From: Dama dama
Lineage: Eukaryota > Chordata > Mammalia > Artiodactyla > Cervidae
Assembly: GCF_033118175.1 (NCBI RefSeq)
Contig: NC_083685.1
Location: 130,899,501-130,963,500 of the forward strand
Reading direction: 5' to 3'
DNA: 64,000 bases
The notes beneath the pieces were generated by a model. It did no database searches, had not been told where the DNA came from, and worked only from the letters and a program-made list of their open reading frames with translations. Positions 31,750 to 42,370 of this stretch are shown in pieces; position 1 is the stretch's first letter, and every line of letters begins with the position of its first letter. Both the position numbers and the translations under genes were made by a program.

Positions 31750-31825
31750 TGACCACGCCCTGGCCCCGCCACGTCATCTCCGTCCTCGGCGAAGGGGCGG
31801 GGTCACGTCAAATGACGTCTGCTGC
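31750..31825. promoter_or_regulatory. CRE-like palindrome with GC boxes
   Basis: ACGTCA (31805-31810) and TGACGT (31813-31818) form inverted CRE half-sites with a 2-bp spacer. A further CCACGTCATC lies at about 31769-31778, with GC boxes in CCACGCCC (about 31752) and GGGGCGGGGTC (about 31794-31804). CREB/ATF and Sp1 families bind such words. Placement near a GC-rich drop is promoter-like, but no transcript is visible. Confidence 0.4.
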
Positions 31826-32254
31826 AGGGTCCCCTTTGATAGCATCATTACACCCACCTTCCCTAGCCAGACAGTGCACCTCTTGGCTCAGGTGGGTGGA
31901 TAGAAACTTCGGAGTCCGAGAGGCAGGGCGAGAGCGCTCCTGTGTACAGTCTGGCCGGTGGAGCTGAGGGTGAATGGCGGTTAAAATGGACCTGAGACAG
32001 ATGCTGACTCTGGCAAGGGGTGCACAGCAGCAGCTGAGGGGCCAGGTGGGCTCCAGGAGCTGGGCTTCAAGGTGCGTGATTTGGAAGAAATGAGACAGTG
32101 ATGGAGAAACAGCAGCCACGATGTCGGATCAGGACGGGTCCCCTGACCGGAAGTAACCGTGGGTGTGGAAACCCCTGCTTTTCATTTTCACTCATCAAGA
32201 GCCACGCACCCCTTGAGGCCACAGCATTTTATCCCCACCATCAAAGGTGAACCC
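31826..32254. other. Unrecognised single-copy DNA
   Basis: GC-moderate sequence downstream of the CRE-like cluster. No gene or named repeat. Confidence 0.3.
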
Positions 32255-32400
32255 AGAAAATTACAGAGCTGAGGCTCTGCCCTCTAGGAGTTCACGATCT
32301 GAGACACACAGGCAGCAACTCTAGGGAGGAAAACATAAACAAAGAACCAGGCTGGTGTGAAGCAGACAGATGGCGGAGGGAATCCCAACTGTAGATGAAG
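32255..32400 (+). mobile_element. Ancient mammalian interspersed repeat, family uncertain
   Basis: 'ctgccctctaggagttcacg', 'gaaaacataaacaaagaacc' follow the same 'ccctgccctcatggagctta ... ataaacaa' family seen near 4210 and 6470. Confidence 0.4.
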
Positions 32401-32734
32401 AAAAGCAGGAATCAACCCAGGTGGGCTCCCTGGAAGCAGGGGCATTCAGGAGTTTCTTATGGAGGGGAGTGTTGTCATCCCAGAACAATGATGTGACTTC
32501 ACGGAGGCTGCGGACGCGGAAGTGGAGCGTGGGGAGAGAGGGCTTCGGCTGCAGGGTCAGCTGAGGGGAGGGGGCGGGAGGGGGACTGCAGAGGATGGTC
32601 TGTGAGCAGTCAGCCTTGTAGCTCAGTGCAGGGTTTAGAACTCTGCACCAGCTTGCAAGAACTCTTTAAGAGGGCTTGTAAGGACTCCTCTTAGAAAAGT
32701 CTGGCAGGCTTTTTTTTTGGTCATCAGCGGTATT
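32401..32734. other. Unrecognised single-copy DNA
   Basis: No gene or named repeat; ends in a poly-T run. Confidence 0.3.
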
Positions 32735-32915
32735 TTTATTTTATTTTTTAAGTTGGGGTATAATTCCTTGAGCATGTTGTGACAGTTTCTGCCGCACAGT
32801 AATGTGAATTAGCCACATGTGTATTTGTGTATGTGTACATATATCTCCTTTCCGTTTCGAGCCTTCCTCCCACCCACACCCCTCATCCCAATCCTCTAGG
32901 CCATCACAGAGCACC
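32735..32915 (-). mobile_element. LINE-1 3' end fragment
   Basis: 'aagttggggtataattcctt', 'tgacagtttctgccgcacag', 'gagccttcctcccacccaca', 'aatcctctaggccatcacag' are the reversed ruminant L1 3' end. Confidence 0.8.
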
Positions 32916-33134
32916 TGTGCTGAGTGTAAAGAGGAAGAGGGGATGGAAAGAATTGTGACCTTCCATCAGACATCTCAGTGCAGGGATCAGGAAGAGGAGG
33001 GGTCACCAAGTCTATGTGCACCCCCACCCCACCCCCAAACCACATCTCACTCACCTCCCCGATCCGGGTAGATGGAGCAGCCCAGGTTTTGTGGGTCCTT
33101 CAGGTGAGATGGCAAACCGGTGACATCAGGATTG

Positions 33135-33235
33135 TTACTAGCCCCTTTCCCCGATGAGGAGACTGAGTCTTCAGGAAGCTGGATTCCTGGTCTGAAGTCC
33201 CAGAGCTGGATGCTGAACCCAGGCCTTGTGAATAT
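33135..33235 (-). mobile_element. Possible MIR fragment
   Basis: 'cccctttccccgatgaggag' followed by ACTGAGTCTTCAGGAAGC, then 'agagctggatgctgaaccca', resembles the reverse MIR core and 3' half. Confidence 0.45.
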
Positions 33236-33255
33236 AGCACACAGATCCTTCATGC

Positions 33256-33462
33256 GCTTCCCTGGGGGCTCAGGCGGTAAAGAATCCCCCTGCAATACAG
33301 GTGATCCAGGTTCAATCCCTGGCTCGGGAAGATCCCCTGGAGGAAGAGATGGCAACCCACTCCAGAATTCTTGCCTGGGAAATCCCATGGACAGAGGAGC
33401 CTGATGGGCTACAGTCCGTGGGGTCGCAAAGAGTCGGACACGACTGAGTGACTAACACCAGC
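33256..33462 (+). mobile_element. Bov-tA SINE
   Basis: GCTTCCCTGGGGGCTCAGGC head, 'ggttcaatccctggctcggg', tail 'cacgactgagtgactaacac'. Full length. Confidence 0.94.
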
Positions 33463-34521
33463 CACTTCTACTATTTCTAAGAGGAGTCGCTTGCTTTTGA
33501 GAGACCACAGGCCCTGAATTCCTTAGTCAGGCCCAGCCAGTAACCGTGCGGCTCGTTGGCCACTCAGGCTGTGAAGGCTGCAGCCACCCAGAAAAGTCAA
33601 TCTGACCTCATTTCCTGTGTCATCTCTGAGAGTATGTGTCCCGAAGCACCCAAGCCCCTTGGGAACGCTCTTTGATCCGGCGGGTCCCAGGGCTTTCCCT
33701 CCCTGCTGCAAAGTCCTGGCATCTTTCCTTCCAGAGAGAAGTTGAGTGTCAGCAGTGGCCGAGGGGGGCCTGAGCGCGGGGGGCTCTTCCCTTTCAAGCC
33801 AGGTTAACTGAGTCTGGCTCGCAGGCAGGTCAGCCATTGATTTTCCTCTCTTCTCTGGAGAGCACTGCCATGGTTACACGGATAAAAGCCGGGGAATAAA
33901 AGCAGGATTGAATGGTCCAGGTTGAAAGAAGACTTCTGAAAGAGGTTCGAAGACTCCAGTTGGGGGTGGGTTAGTGGTGGGAAATCTTGCTACCTGAGCA
34001 AGATGCCTGAGCTGTTCGGATGCGATTGGGGTGGGGGCAGGGTGGGGACACATGCTGTAATTGCTGTTCCTTCAGAAAGCCAAAAGGAAACTGCTTGCTT
34101 TTGTCTTCCTTTTGGATTCTTGCAGCCTGCACCCCCTGCTTGGTGAGTCTGACTTTGAGCTTGGATTTTTCTAAAAGCATTTAGGCTTTTGCTTCTAGAA
34201 TGTCAAGCCCAACACAGCCCACACTCAAATTTCAGGGAGGCTAAGGCTTCAGTCTTGCAAAACAAAACAACAACAAGAACATACTGGTTCAAAATCACCC
34301 CAGAGGACCCATCAACGCTGGGATGGGTTGATGGAAAGAAAGCCACATTACCTGGCCATGCCACAAAGCCTGCCCTGCTCTGGGACCCCCAGGGACCGTT
34401 CTTGGAAGACGGTCTCTCAGTAGAAATGGGCTCAGAGGTTCAGAGAAGGTGGCTTATTTTTGGTAAAAAGAAAGAAGAGGAAAAAGGTGGAATTGCAAAA
34501 TACGAAGTTCTCATCAAGGAG
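33463..34521. other. Unrecognised single-copy DNA
   Basis: No named repeat or supported exon. Confidence 0.3.
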
Positions 34522-34522
34522 G

Positions 34523-34668
34523 CTGCAGAGGATGAGATGATCAGATAGCATCACCGACTCAATGGACATGAGTTCGAGCAAACTCCAGGAGACAGTGGAG
34601 AAGAGAGGAGCCTGGGTTATTGCTGCAGTCCATGGGGTTCCAGAGACTCAGACACGACTGAACAACAA
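34523..34668 (+). mobile_element. BovB 3'-end / Bov-A2 fragment
   Basis: 'gcagaggatgagatgatcag', TAGCATCACCGACTCAATGG, 'gagttcgagcaaactccagg' and 'cagacacgactgaacaacaa' form the last part of BovB. Confidence 0.85.
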
Positions 34669-35911
34669 GCAAACCCACGCATGCCTTTTAGGTGCCTCTA
34701 ATGTGCTGGCAGGTACAGTAAATAACATGAAGAACTGTGTCCATTTCAGCCACTTTTCATGAGAACCTCAAAAAATAATATTAGCAAAAGCAAAAAAAAC
34801 CAAAAAACCAAAATTGGGAAAACTGGGTTCTTTTTCCAGGCCAAAGGGCTACAGGCTTTGAATGGGATCCATTAGGAGAAAGAGAATTCTATGCTCAAAG
34901 TTTTGTGTCACCTGAATCAGGCAGCCTCGTGGTTCCGTGTGACTTCTGGAATAGACGCCCCAGTTTGCTGGAACAGTCAGGGTGAAGATCATGCTGCGGG
35001 CCCGCCATCCACTGAGCCAGACTCGCTGCTGGTTCCCAAGTGAGAATGGGCTGACCTGAACAACCCGTGCCTCTCCATCCAGTCTGTCTCGTGATAAACC
35101 GCAGCAGTTTGCAAGATGGAGATGGATGAAGGTTGGAGACTTAGTCTAAGCAAAATAATCCGGTCCCTCTGGGCCAAGGCAGCCCCTCCCTCTTTGTCCT
35201 CCCCAGTTAACCAGTTCAGGCTTTACTTAACTCACTGCTTTTTCCTTCTAGATTCTTGATCACACAAAAGGATGTTCACTCCTGGGTCTTTCTCCCTAAG
35301 CTCCGCTGTGATCCCCTCTGGGAAAATAACAGTTCCTTTTGTGTTCTTACTGAGCTTGAGAGACTCAGATATGTCCTAAGTGACAGAGGTCCCTGAAGCT
35401 CAACTTGAAGAGTGTTTCACAGGTTAAGCCAAGTTTTAGGGGTCAGTGAAAATTATAGGAACCTGGGCAGCCAGATTTGGGGGGGGGGCAGGTAGGGCTC
35501 TGAGATACACGAGCATCTCCAGGACCATCTGTCAGGAGCAGGAGGAGGGCCATCTGTGTTCTGCAGATAGTGTGTCCACATCTCAAGAGCAGGAATTTTG
35601 TTTCTGTACATTTCACCTGTAGCAGAGGCTACTAATAGCCTTTTAGTCCCTTAAGCATGAGATCCTCTCCCCACCTTTTAAACTGGGCTTGTGGCCTAAA
35701 GACTACATCTTCCCTTGCAGTTGGCTAAGGAATAGTTGATGAGCTACAGGGAGTGATTTGTGCTGATTCTGGGAATATTCTAAAAGGAAGGGGGAATGCT
35801 CTTATCCTTCCCTCTCCCCCCTTTCTCCTTCTTGCTCACTGGAATGCAGATATGATGGCCAGAACTATAGCAACACTTTTGGTCCATGAGGACAAGGGCC
35901 ACACCATAGGG
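34669..35911. other. Unrecognised single-copy DNA
   Basis: About 1.2 kb with an A-rich run near 34780-34812 and a nine-G run near 35480-35490. No repeat or exon was recognised. Confidence 0.3.
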
Positions 35912-36240
35912 CAGTGGTCCTAAACATTTTGGCCTCAGAACCCCCTTTTAGACTCTTAAACACTCTAAAAAGCTTTCACCTATGTAACTTATACTCCTTG
36001 ATATTTGCAGTATTTTTAATTAAAATATAAAAACACAAGTGTACACAAGCACATATTCCATTAGTCTTCAGAGCAACAGTATCATCACATATCATGTGGC
36101 CTCCAGAAACCCCACCCTTGAGAGAATGAGAGTAGACAGGCGAGGAACATCTCAGTATCATATAAAATAATTCTTGTCTCAGAGATCTTTCTCCTGAAAA
36201 GGCCTCAGGGTCCTCCCTAGGGGACGGCAGAGCAGTGAAC
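35912..36240 (+). mobile_element. Charlie1-family hAT DNA transposon, internally deleted
   Basis: Opens with CAGTGGTCCTAAACATTTTG, then 'ctcagaacccccttttagac' and 'acactctaaaaagctttcac', and after a deletion 'cacatatcatgtggcctcca', 'cttgagagaatgagagtaga', 'aggaacatctcagtatcata', ending with CTCAGGGTCCTCCCTAGGGG. The two ends fit a Charlie1-type element with most of its middle lost. No transposase sequence remains. Confidence 0.8.
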
Positions 36241-36410
36241 TAGAAGTGTCCAGGTCTTGGAGGAGTTTGTGCAGTGAGTGACCACTGTATCTGACGTAGA
36301 TAGTCAACTTTCAAACTCCTTACGAGAAAAATGAAACCCATCTTCTCCCTCACCGAAGATGCTGCTACTTGGGTGGACATTCTCCTCAGGGGTTTAGTGG
36401 GAGATACTCA

Positions 36411-36608
36411 GGGCTTCCCTGGCGGCTCAGACAATCTGCCTGCAATGCGGGAGACCCAGGTTCGATCCCTGGGTCAGGAAAATCTCTTGGAGAAGGAAAC
36501 AGCTACCCTCTCTGGTATTCTTGCCTGGAGAATCGCACGGTCAGAGGAGACTGGTGGGCTACAGTCTGTGGGGTCGCCCAGAGTTGGACACGACTGAGTG
36601 ACCAGCGC
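36411..36608 (+). mobile_element. Bov-tA SINE
   Basis: GGGCTTCCCTGGCGGCTCAG head, 'ggttcgatccctgggtcagg', tail 'gacacgactgagtgaccagc'. A few bases of the tRNA-like head are missing after GGCTCAGA. Confidence 0.93.
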
Positions 36609-36965
36609 TTTCACTTTCACTCTGTCCCCTCACGCTTCACTCCTCTCCTCACTCCTTTCACTCTGGGCCTCATCGTCTGATTTTCCTCTTCCCAGAGGCT
36701 AAAAGTAACACTTGCATTCTCAGGCAATTGTAGTAAATTTGTGTAAACTTAAACGTTTTCAGGAAAGCATTCCTCTTTTTCCTTTGTCAGTGTTAAAGCA
36801 AAGAGATCATCCCAGCTTTAATCTGCACAATGAAGGGCAACATAAATGAGAATCCGGACCACAGGTTCATCTTGATTTTAAGTTGCACCACATTGTAAAC
36901 GTCGTTCCTGAATATGAAAGCACAGAGCAGGTCAGAATTAACGTGGGTCTCCCTGAAACCCCGGT
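36609..36965. other. Unrecognised single-copy DNA
   Basis: AT-moderate. No gene or named repeat. Confidence 0.3.
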
Positions 36966-36967
36966 TA

Positions 36968-37130
36968 GATGAGTGTTATTATCTCCACTCTGCAGACGAG
37001 GAAGCTGAAGCAGGAGGCTGAAGGAACTTGCCAATTATTATAATATCATGTTTTCCATTTTCAAAGCCTCCTGGTCCATTAATTAGCACATCCACTCAAT
37101 AAGCCTATAAGGTTGGTAAGTGCACTTTGT
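36968..37130 (-). mobile_element. MIR-like fragments
   Basis: 'gagtgttattatctccactc', TGCAGACGAGGAAGCTGAAG, 'ctgaaggaacttgccaatta' match the reverse MIR core. A weaker piece, 'cactcaataagcctataagg', follows at about 37093. Confidence 0.55.
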
Positions 37131-38265
37131 ACACACCTCCAAGCATCCCTGAGTCCTTTATGGACCCTAAGCTCATTAATATTCTTCCAACATCCCCCGA
37201 AGATGTTGTGTATGTGGAAGACAGGATAGGTGTGTGGAGGAGGGACTGACTTCCTCAAATTTGAATGCCCAGCTGGGATGCTTTCCCCTCATGCCTCTCA
37301 TGGTATCAGTGAGATTCAGAGAAGAAGTCACTGCAGTTATGTCCTCCCGGATGTGGCTGACAAAAAGGCCCACGGAACGTGGCTGCCGGGCCCGGCCGGC
37401 TTCCTGCTTTGTCCTGCGTCCCCGTGGAAGCTCCCTTTCTGAACAGCAGAGGACCGTCCCGTGGCCCCAGCCTCTCCGCCAGGCTGACACAGCCCAAGAG
37501 GAGCAGGAGCTCTGAAGCTTGCCCCAGATGATTGGGCAAAGGACGGCCCAGTGCTGCATCCTGACCCAAGACATGACGTGACGCAGCTTACAGCACGCTG
37601 CTCTGCGGGATCCTCAAGTGTCCTCAGCCCCACACACGATGTAATGCTGCAACGCTGGGTGAAAGAAACAGAAAGAGGGCAGCTTTTAGGGGGCCTGGCA
37701 TGGTATTCACAAAAACATCCTAGACGTCTGTAATAAAGAAAGCGTCAAGTTAAAGACACCAAAATTGGTCACATTAAAAAGGAAAATGAACAAAATAGGC
37801 TAACATAATTTTGCAGACTATAAAATATTTTTTTAAAAGAGTTTTGATTTTTCTCCCCTGTATCCCTACTCCACCGATAATTTCAGTACGGCAAGAATTC
37901 TTATTGAAGGATGAGCAAAGATAAGCTTAGCATTTTGGCTTAAAATTACACATAGAATTTACTTGTTTTCAATGTAACATTAATATAAATAGCATCATTT
38001 TTGCACATACTTTTTTTTTCTCATTCCTTCTCCTCTAATTAAAAATATTATTCACAGGCAAAAGAAAAAATAAAAACAACTATACCGATCAAAATCACAA
38101 CCCACAAGCGTTATAATAACTCACAATTGCCACAACTCTCAATGATGCATCAGTTGTTGTGTTAACACTTCATGACTGGCTGGGAATCCATACAAACTCA
38201 TTGATAAGATGAGGCCTAAGATGAGAAACTGTGTTCCCTACCATTATGGCTGCCTCCACCATCAA
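37131..38265. other. Unrecognised single-copy DNA, AT-rich after 37.7 kb
   Basis: GC-rich to about 37640, then AT-rich with homopolymer runs. Frames at 37176-37633 show no recognised family. Confidence 0.3.
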
Positions 38266-38270
38266 CAACA

Positions 38271-38315
38271 GTGTGTGTGTGTGGGTGTGTGTGTGCGCAC
38301 GCGTGTGTGTACACG
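38271..38315. repeat. (TG)n array with a GCGCACGCG core
   Basis: Alternating purine-pyrimidine DNA, TGTGTGTGTGCGCACGCGTG within it, lies at the 3' tail of a reversed SINE. Such sequence can adopt Z-DNA. Confidence 0.85.
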
Positions 38316-38502
38316 AGTGTGACCCCATGGGCTGTAGCCCGCCAGGCTCCTCTGTCCTGGGGATTCTCCAGGCAAGAATACTGGAGTGGGTTGCCATTTC
38401 CTCCTCCAGGGGATCTTTCTGACCCAGGATTGCACCCACCCCTCTTGTGTCTCCTGCATTGGCAGGCGGGTTCTTTACCCACTGTGCCACCTGGGAAGCC
38501 CA
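38316..38502 (-). mobile_element. Bov-tA SINE
   Basis: Reverse copy from 'gtgaccccatgggctgtagc' to 'cactgtgccacctgggaagc'. Its distal tail is replaced by the TG array. Confidence 0.92.
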
Positions 38503-39143
38503 TTAGCCATCCATTTTATTATAAGTAACCAAGTCATTGGTGACACATAAAGTAATAATTAAAAGGTCTGGAATGCCTGCCCCAGACCAGGGCCCCTAAA
38601 GTGTGGTCCCCAATCTGATGTCGATTCACAAACTTATTAACTCTCCTGATGAAGAAAGTACAGAACCTGAGAGTGAGTGCTGAGAAACCTTACCGCGATT
38701 TAACGTTGCGAAGACGGCCAAACAGAAGATCAGTGGGCTGTCTCGCTAAACCGTGTACAGGCGTTTCTGGAACGGCTCAGCTCTCACAGTGAGTCACAGT
38801 GGTGACAGCTGTCTGCTAGGCTGGTGCAGCAGGACCACGTCCTGAAAATCAAAACAAAACTAGTCACAGAAAGTTTGAGGAGCACCTCAGTCGCCTACTT
38901 TAGTTACGGGACCAAACTTGGTCACTGGTCTCCTCTCGAGATGAGGGTTGCTGCTGCTGGACAGATGTGAGTGGAGAAGTTTGAATTCTTAATTTAAAAA
39001 CCCTGCGGGGTGAGCAAGTCTTTCCAAGCTGGAAAGTGGGCATGTGGGGAGATGTGGAGCTGGTGGGGAGGAGCAGAATATGAGTCTATTGCCCTGGAGG
39101 GAGGTCAGCAACTAGAACGTGTATAGACTCCGTCCTCTGTGTT
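38503..39143. other. Mostly unrecognised DNA with a possible hAT end
   Basis: GGGCCCCTAAAGTGTGGTCC with CCAATCTGATG at about 38590-38625 recalls the 'ctcaaagtgtggtccccgga' end of MER5-like hAT fossils. The rest is unrecognised. Confidence 0.3.
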
Positions 39144-39145
39144 AA

Positions 39146-39348
39146 ACCCTGGTGGCTCAATCGGTAAAGAGTCTGCCTGCAATGCAAGACACCCAGGTTC
39201 GATCCCTGGGTCAGGAAGATCTCCCGGAGAAGGGAATGGCAACCCACTCCAGTATTCTTGCCTGGAGAATCCCATGGACAGAGGAGCCTGCAGGGCTATG
39301 GTCCATGCGGTCACAAGAATCAGACACGACTGAATGACTAGCACTCTC
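39146..39348 (+). mobile_element. Bov-tA SINE
   Basis: CCCTGGTGGCTCAATCGGTA head, 'ggttcgatccctgggtcagg', tail 'cacgactgaatgactagcac'. The first few bases are missing or altered. Confidence 0.93.
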
Positions 39349-39612
39349 ACTGGTCTAAAGCAAGGACCTACTGAGCCCTATGAGTAAACAAATTCTTTAA
39401 TTCCTTGGCTGCACCCAGATTCCCAGCTTCTCACTTCTGGAAATGTCAAAGCAGAACAAAGACTCTTCCTTACAGAACACGTTTTAGGCTCTGTATTTGA
39501 TCAAAGAGTAGGCTGAGTCAGACCTTTTGCATTGAGTTACTTGAGGCCACCCATAACAGGTTTTTCCCTCTAGAACAAGTATCAGAGGTGATGACATTGA
39601 TGTGGTGGAGGT
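39349..39612. other. Unrecognised DNA
   Basis: Single-copy linker between two SINEs. Confidence 0.3.
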
Positions 39613-39637
39613 GGGCACGAGAGGACCCCCATCTTCC

Positions 39638-39854
39638 TTGTTGTTTAGTTGCTAAGTTGTGTCTGACTCTTTGCTACCCCATGGACTGTAGCCCATCAGG
39701 CCCCCTCTGTCCATGGGATTCTCCAGGCAAGAATACTGGAGTGGGTTGCCATGCCCTCCTCCAGGGGATCTTCCCCACCCAGGGATCAAACCCGCATCTC
39801 TCGCCTTGCAGGCGAATTCTTTACTACAGAGCCTCCTGGGAAGCAGCAAAATGG
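39638..39854 (-). mobile_element. Bov-tA SINE with unusually long flanking duplication
   Basis: Reverse copy from 'ttgttgtttagttgctaagt' to 'tacagagcctcctgggaagc'. Flanks at 39613-39637 and 39855-39879 match at 22 of 25 positions (both begin GGGCACGAGA), longer than common LINE-type target-site duplications. Confidence 0.93.
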
Positions 39855-39879
39855 GGGCACGAGAAGACGCCCACCTTCC

Positions 39880-40367
39880 TGACCCCCCTCTTTCTTTGAT
39901 CTTTTCCTAAGCTTACATTTGTAAAGGTGCGTTTGTGCCCATATAGTCACCGGGTGTCCAGAAACTGTCCGCATCTGGAAGTGTAGTACCCAGAGCCGAT
40001 CTCCACCCCTTCACTTGGCCTCCTCCATTGCCCCCGGGTCTTCTATCAGCCACGTTGGACTCGAACGTCCAAGAAAGAAATATTCTAAACCACTGTTCAG
40101 AACAGTATGCCTGTAATTAAGAAAAGATTTTTGATCCTTAAACTGCAAATCCAACACATGTGAAATGCATGGAGGAGCAGACCAAAGAAAGCTGAGCTCT
40201 TGAAACACTTCGTCTTTGAAAGTATGCAGATTTCTAAGAAAACATGCCTGCTATGGGGACCTTCAATATTTGCTGGATATGAACTGACAGTCACTTCAGA
40301 GTGAGAAGAACCGTCTGAGAAAGATGACTGTGGCCAGAGGACGACACGCTGCTTTGCTCTTTAACAC
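39880..40367. other. Unrecognised single-copy DNA
   Basis: No gene or named repeat. Confidence 0.3.
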
Positions 40368-40472
40368 GTTTCAGTATTCTTGCCAGGTGAAGCCCATGGA
40401 CAGAGCAGCCTGGCAGGCTACTGTCCATGAGGTCGCAAGAGTCGCGCACGACTTAGTGACTAAACCATACAT
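40368..40472 (+). mobile_element. 5'-truncated Bov-tA SINE
   Basis: Starts inside the element at 'gtttcagtattcttgccagg' and ends 'cacgacttagtgactaaacc'. The head is absent. Confidence 0.88.
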
Positions 40473-40757
40473 AGTATTTGTGAAAGAACAAGCGTCCCTC
40501 GGTTTGGAATCCTAATGGAAAGAATAAAATTAAAGACTGACCTGGTCAGCAAAAGTCTGGATTCAGCTCTGCCAGAAGTGGCTATGACCCTGGAGACTGT
40601 AGCTCAGTGACCTTCAGTTTAAACTCCCAGAATAACTAACTTTAGATTAGGATAAGCCTGCTGATTGATTCAGATAAGGTTAATTTAAAATGCTTTTCCT
40701 AATCATTCTCTGAACTGAAGTTGGCCAGGTTCCTTCCTGGCACGGCTCTCCGGTGTC
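40473..40757. other. Unrecognised DNA
   Basis: Single-copy linker before the polypyrimidine tract. Confidence 0.3.
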
Positions 40758-41162
40758 TGGATGACAGAGCTCTCCTTTCCTCCCTCCTCCAGCCCCTTTT
40801 CTGCTCTTCCGGCTTCTTTATCCCAACCTTCTAGTTTTTCTTTCTTCCTTTCCTTGTCTTTAGTGTTTCCTTCCCTCCCTTCTATTTCACGTTCGTCTTT
40901 CTTTCTTTCTTCTCTTCCCTTCACTCACTTCCTTTCCTCTTTCCCAGATCTTTGCTTCTTACTTTCCCACAGTTTCTCCTTTTAAAAACCCTTCCTTCCT
41001 TCTTGGTTCCTTCTTTCCTCTTTTCCTTCTCCCTCTGTTTCTTTCCTTCCTGCCTCTCTTGGAAAAAATCTTTCCTTCTCACCTTCGTCTTCCTATTTCT
41101 TTCTTACATCTCTTCCTTTCTTCCTAATTGTCTTCCTCTCATTCTGTCTTCCCTTGTTTAAT
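40758..41162 (+). repeat. Polypyrimidine tract (TTCC/CTTT-rich), about 400 bp
   Basis: Almost pure C/T on the plus strand with rare purines; words such as TTCCTTTCC, CTTCCTTCC and TTTCTTTC recur without strict periodicity. Frames on both strands here are low-complexity artefacts. Long homopyrimidine DNA can form intramolecular triplexes. Confidence 0.9.
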
Positions 41163-41290
41163 TAAAAGAAAATTCTAGGTATGTGGCCAAACCTCTTTTT
41201 CCACATTATCTCCATCCATCTCATTAGCATCCATCCATACTCATTAACTCTCAGCTCTGAAAATGGAACACAGAAAGTCTACAATTGTTT

Positions 41291-41389
41291 TTCTTTCTTT
41301 CTTTCTTTCTTTCTTTATTTTTTCAGTGGGTTTTGTCATACATTGACATGAATCAGCAATAGATTTACACGTATTCCCCATCCCGATCC
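41291..41389 (-). mobile_element. Short LINE-1 3' end with tail microsatellite and perfect target-site duplication
   Basis: A TTTC-repeat tail, then 'tgggttttgtcatacattga', CATGAATCAGCAATAGATTT, 'attccccatcccgatccc'. Identical CTACAATTGTTT at 41279-41290 and 41390-41401 bounds a copy of only about 99 bp, so the element is extremely 5'-truncated. Confidence 0.9.
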
Positions 41390-41401
41390 CTACAATTGTT
41401 T

Positions 41402-42370
41402 CTTACGTCCAAGGCCATAAAGTGTCTTGATAGAACTTAACTTGGTACAATGAGTACAAATGTTCAACTTTGTCCTACTAGTGTTTTCTTCAAAAAGTTG
41501 TTCTGTGCAAGTTTCTTGAAAATCTCAGAAGAATCAAATCCTCATTAATAGAAGCCCAGTGTATTTAAGGTGTCAGAATATGTTTCAGAAAAGCCACAAG
41601 CCACCGTTACACAGGTTGCCTCATTATCAGTAATCTAGCATCATGCCTTTTGTGTGTCATTTCTTTACACAATATACTATCACTGACGACTTTCAGCAAA
41701 TACATCATGGCAAAGGATTACTCTCATCAGAGGAAGACTTTGAAAAGGATATGCTAATTTCCAGGGAGCAAGAAAACATCAAAACAGTGCCAGCAAATAG
41801 CCAAGGGACTTTTATGTCTTAATATCCTTTAGAAGTGCTTTATCTCCGAGTGCAACGTGTATCATAGTATAAACAGGAAATGAAACAGCCACAGCATCAA
41901 AGAAGCACTGGCCGTGGCTGTAATTTCAGATCAGGTTTAATAAGGTTATCTACTGTAGGCTGATCAAACCAAAGGGTGCATGTTTTAAAGACCCATTTGA
42001 TAATTTCCATTTAAGGCGCTCCATCTAGGAGATCCGACAGAGTCCCATGCCTCCTGCTGACTCTCTGTACCTTCTTTCCAACAGGACCCCTTCGTTAGTT
42101 GCAGGGCTGTTTTGATGTCCTAATTTCAGAGGCTTCTAATTTGGAGGTGATCAGCTTATCAGAAGTTGACCTACTTTCCTGCAGGCCCTGATTTCAAATA
42201 CATATGTATAAACACAAGAATCCAAAACGGGTCAGCGTCTGGAAAGGTGCCCAGCCATTACATCCGGGTTGCAGCTGAGCAAAGGTGAGTTTACCTGCCT
42301 GTGGAAGTAAGTACCTGATGCCTCCAAGAGTGTCGGCTCAGCCAAGTCCTGCGGCTTAGGACAGGTCAGC
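41402..42370. other. Repeat-free single-copy DNA next to the candidate exon
   Basis: About 970 bp with no recognised insertion and balanced composition. It contains a GATA-like GGTTATC and GCTGATCAAACC (about 41945-41970). Read on the minus strand it would be 3' of the candidate exon, with an ATTAAA polyadenylation-like word near 41938. Constraint is possible but unproven. Confidence 0.3.

Noticed and set aside
35480..35490. Nine-G run as a quadruplex
   Set aside because: A single isolated run without neighbouring G-runs; not enough for an intramolecular quadruplex.
40703..41161. Open frames in the polypyrimidine tract
   Set aside because: They encode Ser/Phe/Leu-rich or Lys/Glu-rich low-complexity products dictated by the C/T strand bias.
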